Origin: Tubulanus polymorphus
Taxonomy: Eukaryota; Nemertea; Palaeonemertea; Tubulaniformes; Tubulanidae
Reading direction: 5' to 3'
Assembly: GCF_964204645.1 (NCBI RefSeq)
Contig: NC_134025.1
Span: 12,591,001-12,655,000, forward strand
Length of the DNA stretch: 64,000 nt
Under the pieces are notes generated by a model. It saw only the letters and a list, made by a program, of their open reading frames with translations. It searched no databases and was not told the origin of the DNA. Below, piece after piece: positions 1 to 11,394 of the stretch. The position numbers were made by a program, and so were the translations under genes. Within the stretch, counting starts at the first letter, position 1. Every line of letters starts with the position of its first letter.

Positions 1-176
1 AGTAAGTAAGGTAAGTAAGTAAGTAAGGTAGGTAAGTAAGTAAGTAAGGTAGGTAAGTAAGTAAGTAAGGTAGGTAGGTAAGTAAGTAAGTAAGTAAGTA
101 AGGTAGGTAAGTGAGTGAGTGAGTGAGTGAGTGAGTGAGTGAGTGAGTGAGTGAGTGAGTGAGTGAGTAAGTAAGT
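1..176. repeat. GTAA/GTAG/GTGA tetranucleotide microsatellite
   Basis: The window opens inside a simple repeat of GTAA with interspersed GTAG, then a pure (GTGA)n run from about 110 to 168, then GTAA again. It is truncated by the left edge, so the true length is unknown. Confidence 0.97.
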
Positions 177-412
177 ATATATATACTTATGGCCAAATCC
201 AAAAAGAGCTCTGTACTTTGTAGGTATTCATCCATAGAACATTCATACCAAATTTGGAATTGATCTGATTTAAACTGTAGGACTAGTAGCAATTTGAAGA
301 AATAGAAACTCCAACCCCGGGGCGCCCATTGGGGGACGAATCCAAACTAGGGGTTCAGGGACACCATGCCCACTTGGGAAGTGGTTTCAAATGCTCAACA
401 ATCAATTTAAAT

Positions 413-845
413 ATTCAACACCCCCTGGTGACCATATACAAAAATAAATGACCTTGGAACTCACCAAAATAATAGGCCATATCAGCAGCTACGATTTTGT
501 AATTGATTGTGATAACAAAATATGCCTGGGTACCTATATAATAAGGAAATACTAAGTTATTCTACTATTCAACGCCCCCTGGTGAACATATATAATAACT
601 AATGACCTTGAAACTCACCACAATCATAGACCATGTCATGAGCTACAACTTTGTAAGTGGTTGTGGTAACAAAATATGCATAGGTACGAACATAATATAG
701 AAATACTAAGTCATTGTATTATTCAACACCCCCTGGTGGCTATATACAAATACAAATGATCTTGAAACTCACCACAATCATAGACCATGTTATGAGCTAC
801 AACTTTCCAATTGATTGTGATAACAAAATATGCTTAGGTATTAAT
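413..845. repeat. 154-bp tandem repeat, about 2.8 units
   Basis: Three units begin with ATTCAAC(A/G)CCCCCTGGTG at 413, 567 and 721, an exact 154-bp period. Each unit contains a 'AATGACCTTGAAACTCACC' block and a 'GAGCTACAACTTT' block. The sequence before it (about 350-412) and a single diverged unit at 61,200-61,340 belong to the same dispersed family. Confidence 0.9.
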
Positions 846-1711
846 ATGTGGAAAAACTTTTTTCCATCTACGAATGAGTACTGTTGACACCAAGGTGGCC
901 GCCAATTGCGTGATAATTGGCTGATCAAAAATCCCTGTCTCAGTATTAAGGGATTCCTTTCCAAAGAATACCCATCACAAATTGCAATGAAAAATGGCAA
1001 ACCAGTAAGAAGCTACAGGACTCAGAATTTGACCCAAAATTGACATTTTTGGGCACAAAAAAGGTCATGTTTTTCTTATGCTGATGGGCCCTTGGGGGAT
1101 TCGAATATAGACGAAAGATCAAGATAATTGAGCAAGGTGTCTTCAAATTTCCCTCAAAAACTTCAAAAATGTGTAAAAAGTGCTGATTTAGGGGCTAAAA
1201 CCAGCGAATCTATGAAGCTTAATATTTCACAGATATGACAGAAAGTAACTTTTATACTTAACTTTAAATGAAAAATAAGAAATGAATTTGTATGTTTGTC
1301 AACTTTCGAATACCGGATAGGTTAATGGCAAATATTGATTACATTGTCATTAGCTAGAAAGTCCAAATCCATCTATGTTCATCATTTCTGGCTAAAATGG
1401 AATATCAAATACTGATCATCGCTCAGGGAACAACATATTTGATAGAACATATCATTGGTAGCTTAAGTGACTTAGTCACCGAAGCTAAAAATATGTCTGA
1501 TATGATTCAGATCCCAAGTCTGCCACCTTGATGATTTTAATGTAGCCCTTGAACTGACTTCCCAACTAGAATTTAATGTTATTCCAGGTTACCTGGCAAT
1601 TCCCATACCAGTACTAGCAACAGCCGGTTACCACAAAATCCTGAATTTCATTTAATGCAAGTTTCCCAGTTTATGACACCAGACCCTGACCACAAGTCAG
1701 ACAAAATTTAC
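846..1711. other. No recognised feature
   Basis: AT-rich DNA with only short random open frames. It probably includes intron 3' of the P450 exon on the minus strand, but I found no further exon. Confidence 0.5.
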
Positions 1712-1850
1712 CTTTCCAATCACATCTAATGTCACTCTTCCTATTATGTCTGCCATGCAAACTCCTGTATGTCCATCAGCGAAGAGTTCTAACTTATCCA
1801 AAAATTTGTTTGCTCCTTCATTGAAATAGTTCATGATGTTCATTAGCGAC
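1712..1850 (-). CDS. Cytochrome P450 exon, CYP46-like (partial gene)
   Basis: On the minus strand an open segment is bounded by an acceptor (CTTTAG, just above 1850) and a donor (GTAAAT, just below 1712), giving a 139-bp internal exon. It encodes about 46 residues including SLMNIMNYFNEGANKFLDKL, then ADGHTGVCMADIIGRVTLD and ending VIGK. This matches the helix E/F region of animal microsomal P450s, closest by eye to cholesterol 24-hydroxylase (CYP46A), where an 'ADGxTxV' stretch occupies the same place. The haem-binding Cys loop, I-helix and membrane anchor are not in this exon, and I could not find neighbouring exons, so the rest of the gene lies in long introns, outside the window, or is lost. 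Family assignment is by motif; the subfamily is uncertain. A lone pseudo-exon is possible, but intact splice sites and frame favour a real one. Confidence 0.7.
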
Positions 1851-2620
1851 CTAAAGGCAATAACATAATACTTAAGATTCATCTGGGCTAAAAGAATATT
1901 TGTACCTGTGAAAAATTAAGTGCACTCAGTGCTTCATCTAGCATTAAAAAAGGGCAGGGTGCTGATTTCAAATAAGGGCATTTTTGTGCGTGATTCCATC
2001 GGAGCAAGGGCACATACCGGTAATAACGCGCTCATGTCTGTTTTAGGGGCAAACTGCAATGTTCCCTATTGCATAGAATCGAGGTACCCCCTACTACGAT
2101 TGAGGACTAGAAACTATGTTTAAATCTGATTATGCCATGAGTGACACACTTGACCACAGTACATCCTTACACCTATGCCTGTCAATGAACAAAAGTTAAT
2201 CTAGATAGGGCTTTCAAAATGATTTGGAAAACCAGTTGCAGACAAAAAAATTGCAGAAAAAAGCAATCTCAAGTAGCAAATACAGCGAAAAAGAGCCAGC
2301 AATAGTGTATAGGCCTATATGAAATTGCATATTTTTAATCTTAGAAATATCAAATTAATTGATTTAAATTGATAGTGTTAGTGATTGGCAAGTAACTGTT
2401 GATAATTGGTAAGCAGTCAGCTTAAGAACACATTATTGCTATTAGGCTACTCAAACTAATTGTCTGTGCGAGTCTCTCTGTGAGTTCACCGAACAAAGTT
2501 TTTCACCTTGTATATAAAAAATTTGTCTAATAGTCTAGATAAAAAGATCCAGAGCATCACGATGTGTTCAAAACGAAACAATCCATCGAATATACACTAC
2601 CAGCTTTACAACAGCAGTCG
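1851..2620. other. No recognised feature
   Basis: Non-coding by inspection. It may be intron of the P450 gene, which would continue upstream in this direction on the minus strand. No credible exon was found. Confidence 0.4.
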
Positions 2621-2712
2621 CTAGAATGATTGGCAGTAGTTTGGAAGTCAGCCAATTTCCTGGAAACTTAAACTAGGCCACGCGTCTGAGGCACGTTTTC
2701 ACACAATGCACA
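2621..2712 (+). repeat. Dispersed ~92-bp repeat, copy 1
   Basis: The block with 'TTTCCTGGAAACTTAAACTA' followed by GGCCACG matches, in inverse orientation, 53,541-53,636 over about 92 bp. A shorter diverged copy lies at 5,733-5,800. This is an interspersed non-coding family. Confidence 0.75.
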
Positions 2713-3063
2713 CTGACTGCAGAACATTTGAATATAACCACTGATCACATGAGCTACTATCGTTGATATCATACGAGATATTTCATAGCCGTTGCAGGAA
2801 ACTTACTAACAGTCGGACGCGTCGGCTTATTTTGAAAGATCCGACTCATTACTCGTGACTGACAAGGGCAGGATGGCGGACCTACGGCAAGTGATGAAGC
2901 CACAAGGGCGAGCATGGGACACATCTGAAGGGCACAAGGGCGGCTATTTTCAGGGGCGGGGCGGACCGCCCTTCTATTTTTGGCTAGATGAAGCACTGGC
3001 ACTGAATCATCAATGTCTGGATTTAAACAAAAGCCGTAATTAACTGATCTGGATATAAAGCAA

Positions 3064-3229
3064 GGGGTCATTCATTTATTACGTACGCATTAGGGGAGGG
3101 GGGAGGGGTCAATGCAATTGCGTACCGTAATGCTGAATGTATATGAAAAATGGCCGATTTTGCGTACAAAGGGGTAGGGGAGGTTGAAAAAGTCAAATTT
3201 TATGCTTTCGTAATAAATGAATGATCCCC
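3064..3229. mobile_element. MITE with 20-bp terminal inverted repeats
   Basis: A 166-bp unit starts GGGGTCATTCATTTATTACG and ends with its near-perfect inverse (CGTAATAAATGAATGATCCCC has one extra base). The interior is G-rich on one side and non-coding. This is the structure of a small non-autonomous DNA transposon. The superfamily is not determined; flanking 'CAA/AAG' gives no clear target duplication. Confidence 0.85.
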
Positions 3230-3350
3230 AAGTACATAATTCTTTGTAAGCTGGTATCATTTCGATATCATACTTTTGTGGAGCCCATACAACTTATGTT
3301 ACAATAAATGAATTAAATGATAAAACGTTTATTAAAACATATAAGAAATA

Positions 3351-3380
3351 TTTCGGGTGGTTACTACCACCCTTCTTCAG
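3351..3380 (-). ncRNA. Hammerhead-ribozyme-like core in the Penelope terminal repeat
   Basis: On the minus strand: CTGAAGA, a perfect 7-bp stem (GGGTGGT/ACCACCC) with a 4-nt loop, then GAAA. CUGANGA-stem II-GAAA is the conserved hammerhead core, and such motifs are established in Penelope-like elements. I could not confidently pair stems I and III or place the cleavage site. Confidence 0.45.
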
Positions 3381-3453
3381 TCTAAAATGACTTGCCAAAT
3401 GCACACACAGTATTAATACATGAAATATGAAATAAGACACGAATCGCTGCACA

Positions 3454-4378
3454 TTACGTTATGGGGACTAGAGCACTAACATAACCTGAAAGAAGTTTAT
3501 TATGGGGGCTGAACCCATTTTTGAGGTTGACAGAACGATCGGAATGAGTAGTAATCAAAGCAGATTCAACTGTATGTCGTTTAGTGCGACTTCTGTTGGG
3601 AAAAATAATATTGGCTCCAGAACAATCAAAATTGTGTCCCGTAACCAAAGAATGAGAGACTACCCCACTTTCTAATTTAACCCCATTGAATACATCTCGT
3701 TTATGTTCTTTAATACGTTCCTTAATATTCCTACCAGTTTCCCCGATGTAAAAAAGGTTACAATCAGAACAGTTAATTTTATAAACTCCACAATGGATAT
3801 TAGGGTTCAGATTGTTATTGGAGCAAAAATTAGAAATTTTGTTATTTTACTTGAAAATTAAATCAGTATTTAAATGACGAAGAGCCGGTTTGAATTTGTC
3901 AAGGCAAGGGACAAAAGGAACTATAATTTTGTTTTTTGGTTTAGACGAGTCAATAGGATTACGGGGTTGAGCAGGAGAGAAAAATACTTTTTTGGCTTTG
4001 TGAAGGGCTTTCACTAAAATCTTGTCCGGGTATGCAAGTTTTTTAAAACTGGATTGAATATGTAAAATTTCATGATCTAAAAAGTTTTTATCACAAATCC
4101 TATAAGCCCGAAAGAAAAAACCTTGAACAACGGCCACTTTAAGGTAAGTTGGAGTGAACGAGAAGAAATGTAGGTAGGATTCACAGTTAGTAGGTTTACG
4201 AAAAACAGAGAAACCTAATCTCGAATTAGAATTATGTATGAGAACATCCAGAAAGGGCATTTTCCCGTCAACTTCCCACTCAAAGGTGAACTTCAAGGAA
4301 GGATAAAGGGAATTAAGATATGTCAAGAAAGATTTAAGTTTAAAATCAGTTGATACTAAACATAAAATGTCATCATCT
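3454..4378 (-). pseudogene. Penelope-like reverse transcriptase (3' part) plus GIY-YIG endonuclease, broken
   Basis: Reading from about 4,378 downwards, the frame opens with the DD-I-L catalytic remnant of the RT palm, then FTFEWEVDGKMPFLDVLIH and FRKPTNCESYLHFFS, which are typical of the Penelope RT thumb region. It runs to a TAA at 3,847-3,849. The same frame continues immediately beyond with a GIY-YIG module: GVYKINCSDCNLFYIGETGR, then KERIKEHKRDV, then the C-terminal part starting MVTGHNFDCSGAN, to a stop at 3,454. So RT and endonuclease are one frame interrupted by a single in-frame stop. In the family the endonuclease nicks the target and RT primes from it. The N-terminal RT motifs are absent, so it cannot be autonomous. 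Confidence 0.85.
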
Positions 4379-4432
4379 TATTTCTTAGTTCATGTATTAA
4401 TACTGTGCGTGTATTTGGCAAGTCATTTTAGA

Positions 4433-4462
4433 CTGAAGAAGGGTGGTAGTAACCACCCGAAA
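4433..4462 (+). ncRNA. Second hammerhead-like core, inverted copy
   Basis: Same elements as the first copy, on the plus strand: CTGAAGA at 4433-4439, stem 441-447 with 452-458, and GAAA at 4459-4462. It belongs to the inverted terminal copy at the truncated end of the element. Confidence 0.45.
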
Positions 4463-4520
4463 TATTTCTACTATGTTTTAATAAACATTTCATCATTTAA
4501 TTCATTTATTGTGGGATTTT

Positions 4521-7500
4521 ACTCGTATCGTCTTATCACCGATATTGTGATCTGCAATTGATTCACAACTTATATTAGTTTGTATGAAAATATCTTTAGT
4601 GGTCAATTAATCAGTCAAGAGGTCAGGTTTTGTGTTTGATTATTTACTTTTTGTGAAATGCTGGATCGAAAACTTTTCTCCTCTTTTTCCATGATTCGTG
4701 ATCCGTATTGGTAACAATTCCATTTCCTAGGAGTCTGTATGAATAAGAAATAATAATTATGATATTCATTGTGTGTATCACACATCTAGGCCTATTATAT
4801 ATCACTATCATGTTTTTAACACCATATTCATTTTGAAGAATTCAATCTTATAAATAGAACCTTAGGAATTGTACCATTGAAAAATTCAAAATTATGCATT
4901 ATCAAAAATTCATAAAGACATAAAGGTTAGATAAAGTTTAGATATCACCAAATCTTATTCAAGCACTTGATTGCCAGTAATAAAATCAATTTTTTAAAAC
5001 TACGGCTCTATTGTCAAAGTTAAAGATATGATCACCTCATGCCATAAACTTTACTTGTACGTTCATAGCCAGACTTCGATTTTGGGTACTTGCTGTGAGT
5101 TAACAGCTCCTACAATATGAAATATGCATAGCTACCAATATGAAAGAAATACATGAATTATGTTAATTTTTGGCAATTGAGAATTAAGAAACAATAAGCA
5201 GCCTGTTGGCTGATGCAGCTCCGCAGTTTTACGATGAGATTTTACAAGGACCACCTGCACAGCACGTCCTTGTGTTCAAATCCGGAAAATGGCTGTCTTG
5301 AGTACATTCCTTCAAGAAAATGATTAAAGATATTTTTCGTGGCCGAGTAGGGGGGTCACGACCACTGAACCCCCTCTCGATCCACGCCTGGCCTACTCTT
5401 AATTTTCAAGATTGTTAGAATAGGTGCTTGCTGTAAGTGTCACGCACTTTTTAAGAGATGCCCCGTAGCGTCATGCACAACTGCATGATGATTCATCATG
5501 AATATACATGGTAGTGGGTTTCCCCAATAACTCGGGCACTCTCCACGTGCATGGTGTGGACCTGGATGTTGAATGATTTCACTTATTATGTAGGCTGTGT
5601 GAAGTTTGTTAGACAATCTATTTTTTAAAACTGAACATTTTCCAAGATTCACTGCTCCCTTTCCCAAATTCATCATCTTTCTATAGAATTCACTGCTTTT
5701 CACAGCTCGCGATGAACCCTGGCAGTGGAATCATTTAGTTTCCAAGGAAACTTTAACTAGGCCACACGCGAGGCGCGCTTTTCATATACATGCACAGGTC
5801 AATACACCACCACATAGCAGTGAGTATATGTACCGCGCACGTGTGTGAAGCATGAATATTTGTGACAGTGCATGTGATCTTCCAAAACGAAATGTAGTTC
5901 CAACAACAAATGAATAACTAAATTAATATTTAGCAATGCATTCCGATGAAATTCAATAGGGTAAGAAATTTTATTACTGCATTAGAATGTTTTGAAAGTT
6001 CTGAAGAGAAACTAATACTAAGCTTCGTTTGGAAATTATTTTGTACCAAAGGAAGAAAGTTTCATATGCGATAGCAAAATTGACTTCGCTAAAGCGAAAG
6101 TCCATAAAAAGCACTGATAGCGTCTAATGGTAGGCCTAAGTAACTAATTATGGGCTGGCTGTTATACAAATCTTTATATTATGGTATATTTACCTTTATA
6201 ACCACAGGATCTCCACTTATGATGATTACTCTGTGCAGGATGAAGATACAAAATGTGGGACCAAGTGTTTCTGCCCTAAAAGGAATGAAAAATTTATTCA
6301 GCGCGTGACTACGGGTATGGAAATCTTTGGTATATTGTGGGAACATTCAATTTGCCTACATGCCTACATTTTAGTAATGCAAGAAGCTAAACATCATCAA
6401 AAATCTTACCATTGCAGCCACTTGTAACCTCTGTATACTCCAGTTTTCCCTTCTTCTCCAAACAATTCAATGGCGTGACCCCAGAAAAAACTACAAATCA
6501 TGAAAGAAAAAGAGATTAGAAACTTTTAAATTTCTGTGACTTTGACCACCAGAAATCCAATTTCACCAAACTGATTGTGAAAAATAAACTATCATTGCAC
6601 ACCTCAGATAATCAGTTTTCTTGTTAGGCCTATTATGTTTATTCAATTCGATCAGTGTATGATGCTAAAAAAATGCTAAATTTGCAAAAACTACTCAATT
6701 TTTCACTTTTAAACTAGGCATTGCAACACTACTGTATGTAGTTCATTGGCAACAAGACAACTAAAGCAACGCATATCTCATCACTAAACAACGCATCATG
6801 TATCTTAAATTCTAACTAAAATCAATTATATTGTTGAAATGAAGTAAGGCCTAATGAAAAAACATGAAATGTCAGTGTAGATAGTTTATCCATCAGAACC
6901 ATTGATTATTTTCCAAGCCGAGATATTGCAGTTTTTAACTTTAGACACATAAAGCCGACCATATTTTGGTTCGTCAACCGTACAGTGAATTTGAATGCAC
7001 AGGTCTGGGTGGTTTAAGCATGAGTCTTGCGTAGGAATGAACGACCCTTGAATATGGGCTTTGATACTGCAAAAATAATTGATAATCCACTAGTTATTCT
7101 TATTCTTATACTTATACCATCTATCTATTAAATTACCCAAGATCCAAAAATAAATGTACCCATGATTCAAGACTTGCCGCTAGTCTTGTTGTATAAAGGT
7201 AGGAAACAATCCTATCTCCGTAATGCTTAGTTTACACCAGCTAAACTCAGGACAGCTGACATCACGTCAATCCCGAAGATACATTCAGGCATTTCCAACA
7301 GACAGTGACACGTAATTTCCACTCATTTATCAATTTTACAGTGAGATATTTTTCTGAAACCATGCTTACACAGTTTTAATGCTGCCTAATAATCATCAAG
7401 GTAGCAGGTCAACTCGTATCCAGGTAAACTTTTAACCTATTGCGGACAACTTGTCCTGCATTTTGACAAGCTTTTCACTTCCTCCAATTTTTACAGTTAC

Positions 7501-7906
7501 ATTTTTGAATCAAGGCTACAATTCCCGTTCAACATCAAATTGTGACAAGCCCCTGTGATGAATTTTCCTGCATTTACGCATGCACTAACCAGACTCCCAT
7601 AACCCAAAGCGCAGCAATTTTACTCGGTTTACGCACTCCCTTAAACTGTTAACCATGTTAACTGTTGCCAGGGCAATAGCCTTACTTCGGAGCATTTTTG
7701 GAACTCACTGTTTCGGTTTTGTGTGTGGAAAATGTCTATACTTCACATTTCTCACATAGTATATATACAGCGAATACAACCCAATAAAAGCAGCCAGCAA
7801 GAGAAAAAGTACTAGAATTGCATTGATAAATGGAAACAACATGGTTCTATCCATAAAAGAATGAAGCAATTAAATTAGTGCGTATTCCACTTCCAATATC
7901 AACATC
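4521..7906. other. Non-coding interval, nothing firmly recognised
   Basis: Mostly AT-rich DNA with no frame that looks coding. A diverged copy of the 92-bp dispersed repeat is at 5,733-5,800. A minus-strand open segment at about 6,411-6,490 is followed by GTAAG and could be an exon, but its product is not recognisable. Near 5,350-5,395 is a 'GGGGGGTCACGACCACTGAA' block of the kind often found at MITE ends, without a visible partner. Confidence 0.4.
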
Positions 7907-7915
7907 GAATCTTGC

Positions 7916-9196
7916 GCAAAAGGTAGAAAGTTTCTAATGTCCGATCGACAGTACCGGTAGCGCCGCTACTTAACAATAATAAGAACTAATGTTATTGACG
8001 ATGTTTTGTTAAGTGGAAAGACGCCGAGTACCAGTATATATCCGATAGGTACGAATCCCCAATTTCTTCGGGATGATTTGATTTTAAAATAGCGATCGTT
8101 TTAATAGATTTGGTGTACCTTATTAAACTTACCCACCGTCAACACACCTGCCGGATGTGAAACAGGGGACGTCCTATTCCAATTACGCTAAAGATTTTGT
8201 GTGAATTTTATTGTACTGTAACGGCGGTATGAATTAAATTCAGCTTAGACTGAGAGTAAAGTATTTTAAGGCAAACTCTAATGGGCTAACTGCACATCGT
8301 CGAAAGACTTCTCATCCATCGATACTTGATAAAAATGAAATAAAACATCTAGTTCCAATTATCTCATGTAAGCATAACATTTATTTTGAAAATCTCAACC
8401 ATACATCAAAACATTAAAGCCTTCTATATCAAATGCAAACTTTTGCTAACATAAACAATAGACAAATGGCCATATCTCTATCATATTAATTATATCACGA
8501 ATGCTAAATATTGCGATATTAATTGAAATCGTTCAACCAACAAATGAATTTAGTTAACATAATATCATCACAAACCATTCATATCCTTGGCAAAGGACTT
8601 ATAGGCTTTAATATCCAAACAGGAAAACTTTAGTCTCATTTCTATGCGAGTAGAAATACATTATCATTATAACATCCATATCTTTGCATTATATATAACA
8701 TCCATATCTGCGCATTATATATATGTTTATAATGTCATATCTCTTAATAATAATCAATCCAATAATTAAATTAATAATACTAATTTATTTATAAATGAAT
8801 AATTGATAACTCTGCTATAATTGAGTTACACATGAGGTAAAAAAATTATGACATAAAAACTCCTGTCAGAGTAATAGAAGTAACTGTCTAATACATGAAA
8901 TGACACATTTTATACAATGAACTGAGCTCTGAATCTGATGCAAATATTCAATCTGAGATCTTACGAATGATGTTATTTTAGCCCTCTACTTCTGAAAACT
9001 GAATAGCGCGCTGTGAACTTCAACTACAAAACAAATTTGTTGAACAGCAGTGTATCGAAAAACTGTACGTACAGTGTACCGCGAACTGAACGCGGCGTCT
9101 TCTCACTTAAAAAATTATCGACTTGACAGATTAGTTCGATTTTCGACCGCGGCGGCGCTATAGGACATTGGACAAAAGAAACTTTCTACCTTTTGC
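7916..9196. mobile_element. Non-autonomous DNA transposon with 9-bp target duplication (Mutator-like?)
   Basis: The left end GCAAAAGGTAGAAAGTTTCT is repeated inverted at the right end, with weaker similarity continuing to about 55 bp (GCGCCGC block on both sides). The 9-mer GAATCTTGC directly flanks both ends (7907-7915 and 9197-9205). A 9-bp duplication with long inverted ends suggests a Mutator-like element. The 1,281-bp interior is non-coding and AT-rich, with a small local duplication around 8,660-8,735 (CATCCATATCT). Confidence 0.8.
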
Positions 9197-9220
9197 GAAT
9201 CTTGCACAATTTTGATTGAT

Positions 9221-11080
9221 GTCTGTCTGCAGAGTTTCCAGAACCTGTCATGTCAGGTCTGACCTGTCATGTCAGGTCCCGAAAAAACCCAAACTCATGA
9301 CAATATTTGACGAAACGGCGAAATATCTAGACACGTGCTAGACGAATGGAAGAACATTTCGAGTTGAATGAATATTCTGACCCGTCGTTAATATCGAAAA
9401 TGATTCAACAATAACGATAAGGAAATTGTTCTGACAAATAATTCATTTGAAAGGTTGATTTATGAGAAGAAAATATTTATGTGTAAACTATGACGTATTT
9501 CTGTATTAAAGGGAAAAAATAAGTTTCAGGCATAGATGAATTGATTAATGTAGAAGTAAGAGCACATTATAAGAGAATATTTTCGCTAGATGAATCGAGG
9601 TCTTGATATTTCGTTTCCGCAATAAGACACTGAAAATTCTCTGCTCACTATCACAGTTCGGCAACCCTCCTCACTGTCATGAAGTCTCACTATTTATATT
9701 CATTGTCTTTATGATGTACATGTAAAAGAGCCGAATGCAATATAGAAACTGATTTTATTGAGACTGATTTTAAATCTACTCATCAATTTAAAGCATGAAG
9801 TTTTTTTTTCTATTAATACCAGTTTTAATGCAGACCTGTCACCTCAGGTCCCGAGAAGCTCTGCAAAATGGCGCGAGCTGCCGTGTGAGGTCTCGCTTCA
9901 TAATTATTGTTTTATAGTAACTTAAGATTAACTATATCCGTGGTTAGCAATCTATATTATATTCATTGTTATAAAGATACCATAAAAAGAGAAGTTTTTC
10001 CCATTTCATCAGTTTTAATGCAGACCTGTCACCACACTGGTCTCGAGAAGCTCTGCAAAATGGCGCGAGCTGCCGTGTGAGGTCTCGCTTCATAATTATT
10101 GTTTTATGGCAACTTAAGATTACCTATATCCATGGTTAGCAATTTATATTATACTCTTTACTATAAAGAGACCATAAAAATTAAAGTTTTCCTTCATTTC
10201 ATCAGTTTTAATGCAGACCTGTCACCACAGGTCCCGAGAAGCTCTGAAAAATGGCGCGCGTTGCCGTGTGAGGTCTCGCTTCATAATTATTGTTTTATAG
10301 TAACTTAAGATTACCTATATCCACGGTTAGCAATTTATATTATACTCTCTGATGTAAAGAGACCATAAAAATTAAAGTTTTCCTTCATTTCATCAGTTTT
10401 AATGCAGACCTGTCACCTCAGGTCCCGAAGCTCTGCAAAATAGCGTGCGTTGCCGTGTGGGGCCTCACTAATTAATTAGTGTTATGTCTAATTTATCTAT
10501 GTCAACTTATAAGCTTGGACTGAAATGTTTTTAAATTGTATGTACACTTGGTTAATTAATTATATTGCGAGTAATTAATAATAATATATAATAATATAGG
10601 GCCTAATCTTAATGAGTATAATGATTGTTATTAATACTGATTATGATTACATAAGGCACTACTGGTATCATTTTGCCTGATCTTGATCTTTCGTGTTACA
10701 AAAAAATAAATTAATTGTAAACAATTCGTTCAATGTTCTCCAATAATTCACAATCATTCCATCTTTATTATTATAAGGCGATATAGTTCAACAACATTTT
10801 ATAAATGGACAAACATAAATTCTTAAATGAATTCATTACACATCATAGTTTGTTTTTTGTTTTTGAATAATACATTCAGAAAGCACTACGATATGTTCTT
10901 TGTGTTCTTATCGGCTATCATTTGTTCTAAATCCGCGCCTATCATATCTTCTAATCGCCTATCATCGGTTCAGTCATAACGATTTTCATTTTAGCGAATC
11001 GACCTGTCACCTGAGGTCCCACCTGTCATGTCAGGTCTTGGGCCCTGACATGACAGGTTCTGGAAACTCTGCAGATAGAC
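9221..11080. mobile_element. 1.86-kb non-autonomous element with CCTGTCATGTCAGG ends
   Basis: It begins GTCTGTCTGCAGAGTTTCCA and continues GAACCTGTCATGTCAGG; the right end is the inverse with one mismatch (…TGGAAACTCTGCAGATAGAC). The CCTGTCA(TG/CC)TCAGGTC palindrome recurs near both ends and in each internal repeat unit. No protein is encoded. I see no convincing target duplication, so the exact boundaries are tentative. Confidence 0.7.
9821..10470 (+). repeat. ~190-bp tandem array inside the CCTGTCA element
   Basis: Four units start AGTTTTAATGCAGACCTGTC at 9821, 10011, 10204 and 10395 (spacings 190, 193, 191). Each has CTCTGCAAAATGGCG(C/T)G(A/C)G and TGTGAGGTCTCGCTTCATAA, the last unit being truncated and diverged. 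Confidence 0.9.
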
Positions 11081-11394
11081 CTAAATGACAATTTTACAAT
11101 ATCTTGCGCGATGTTACATTTCCGGGTTTCCTTGTTTGACGTCATCGCAGTGATTCCGGGTTATCTGGAAGTGTTGCGGTATACTACGGTTAGGGAGTTC
11201 TTCTATTTTTCGCTTCTGACGCATGATTTAGGTTTGCTCCGTTCGTGCGGGACGCGTATACCAGACACTTACATTTGCAGTTTTATGAGAGTCTTTTATG
11301 AGAGACTACTCAGATTTTGGCCTTTTCATTATTCTTGTTTATGGCTGATCAGCTTCTTGTTGCGTTTGTCCTTGTATTCCTTGAAAACAGTATC

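Larger units (their letters stand above)
3301..4520 (-). mobile_element. 5'-truncated Penelope-like element with inverted terminal copies
   Basis: A minus-strand reverse transcriptase/GIY-YIG frame is flanked by about 140 bp that recurs in inverse orientation: 3,301-3,440 against about 4,385-4,520. Both copies contain the same hammerhead-like block and a shared AT-rich tail. Penelope-like elements are known for such pLTRs, which may be direct or inverted and carry hammerhead motifs. The upstream RT domain is missing, so this is a dead, truncated insertion. Confidence 0.85.

Noticed and set aside
1-176. Telomere-like repeat at the window edge
   Set aside because: The unit is GTAA/GTGA, not TTAGGG or a known telomere variant.
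6411-6490. Possible minus-strand exon followed by GTAAG
   Set aside because: Splice-like edges exist, but no frame gives a recognisable protein and it cannot be linked to the P450 exon.
11111-11394. N-terminal ~95 codons of the LINE frame
   Set aside because: No RT motif and unlike LINE sequence; likely host DNA read in frame before the 5'-truncated insertion.
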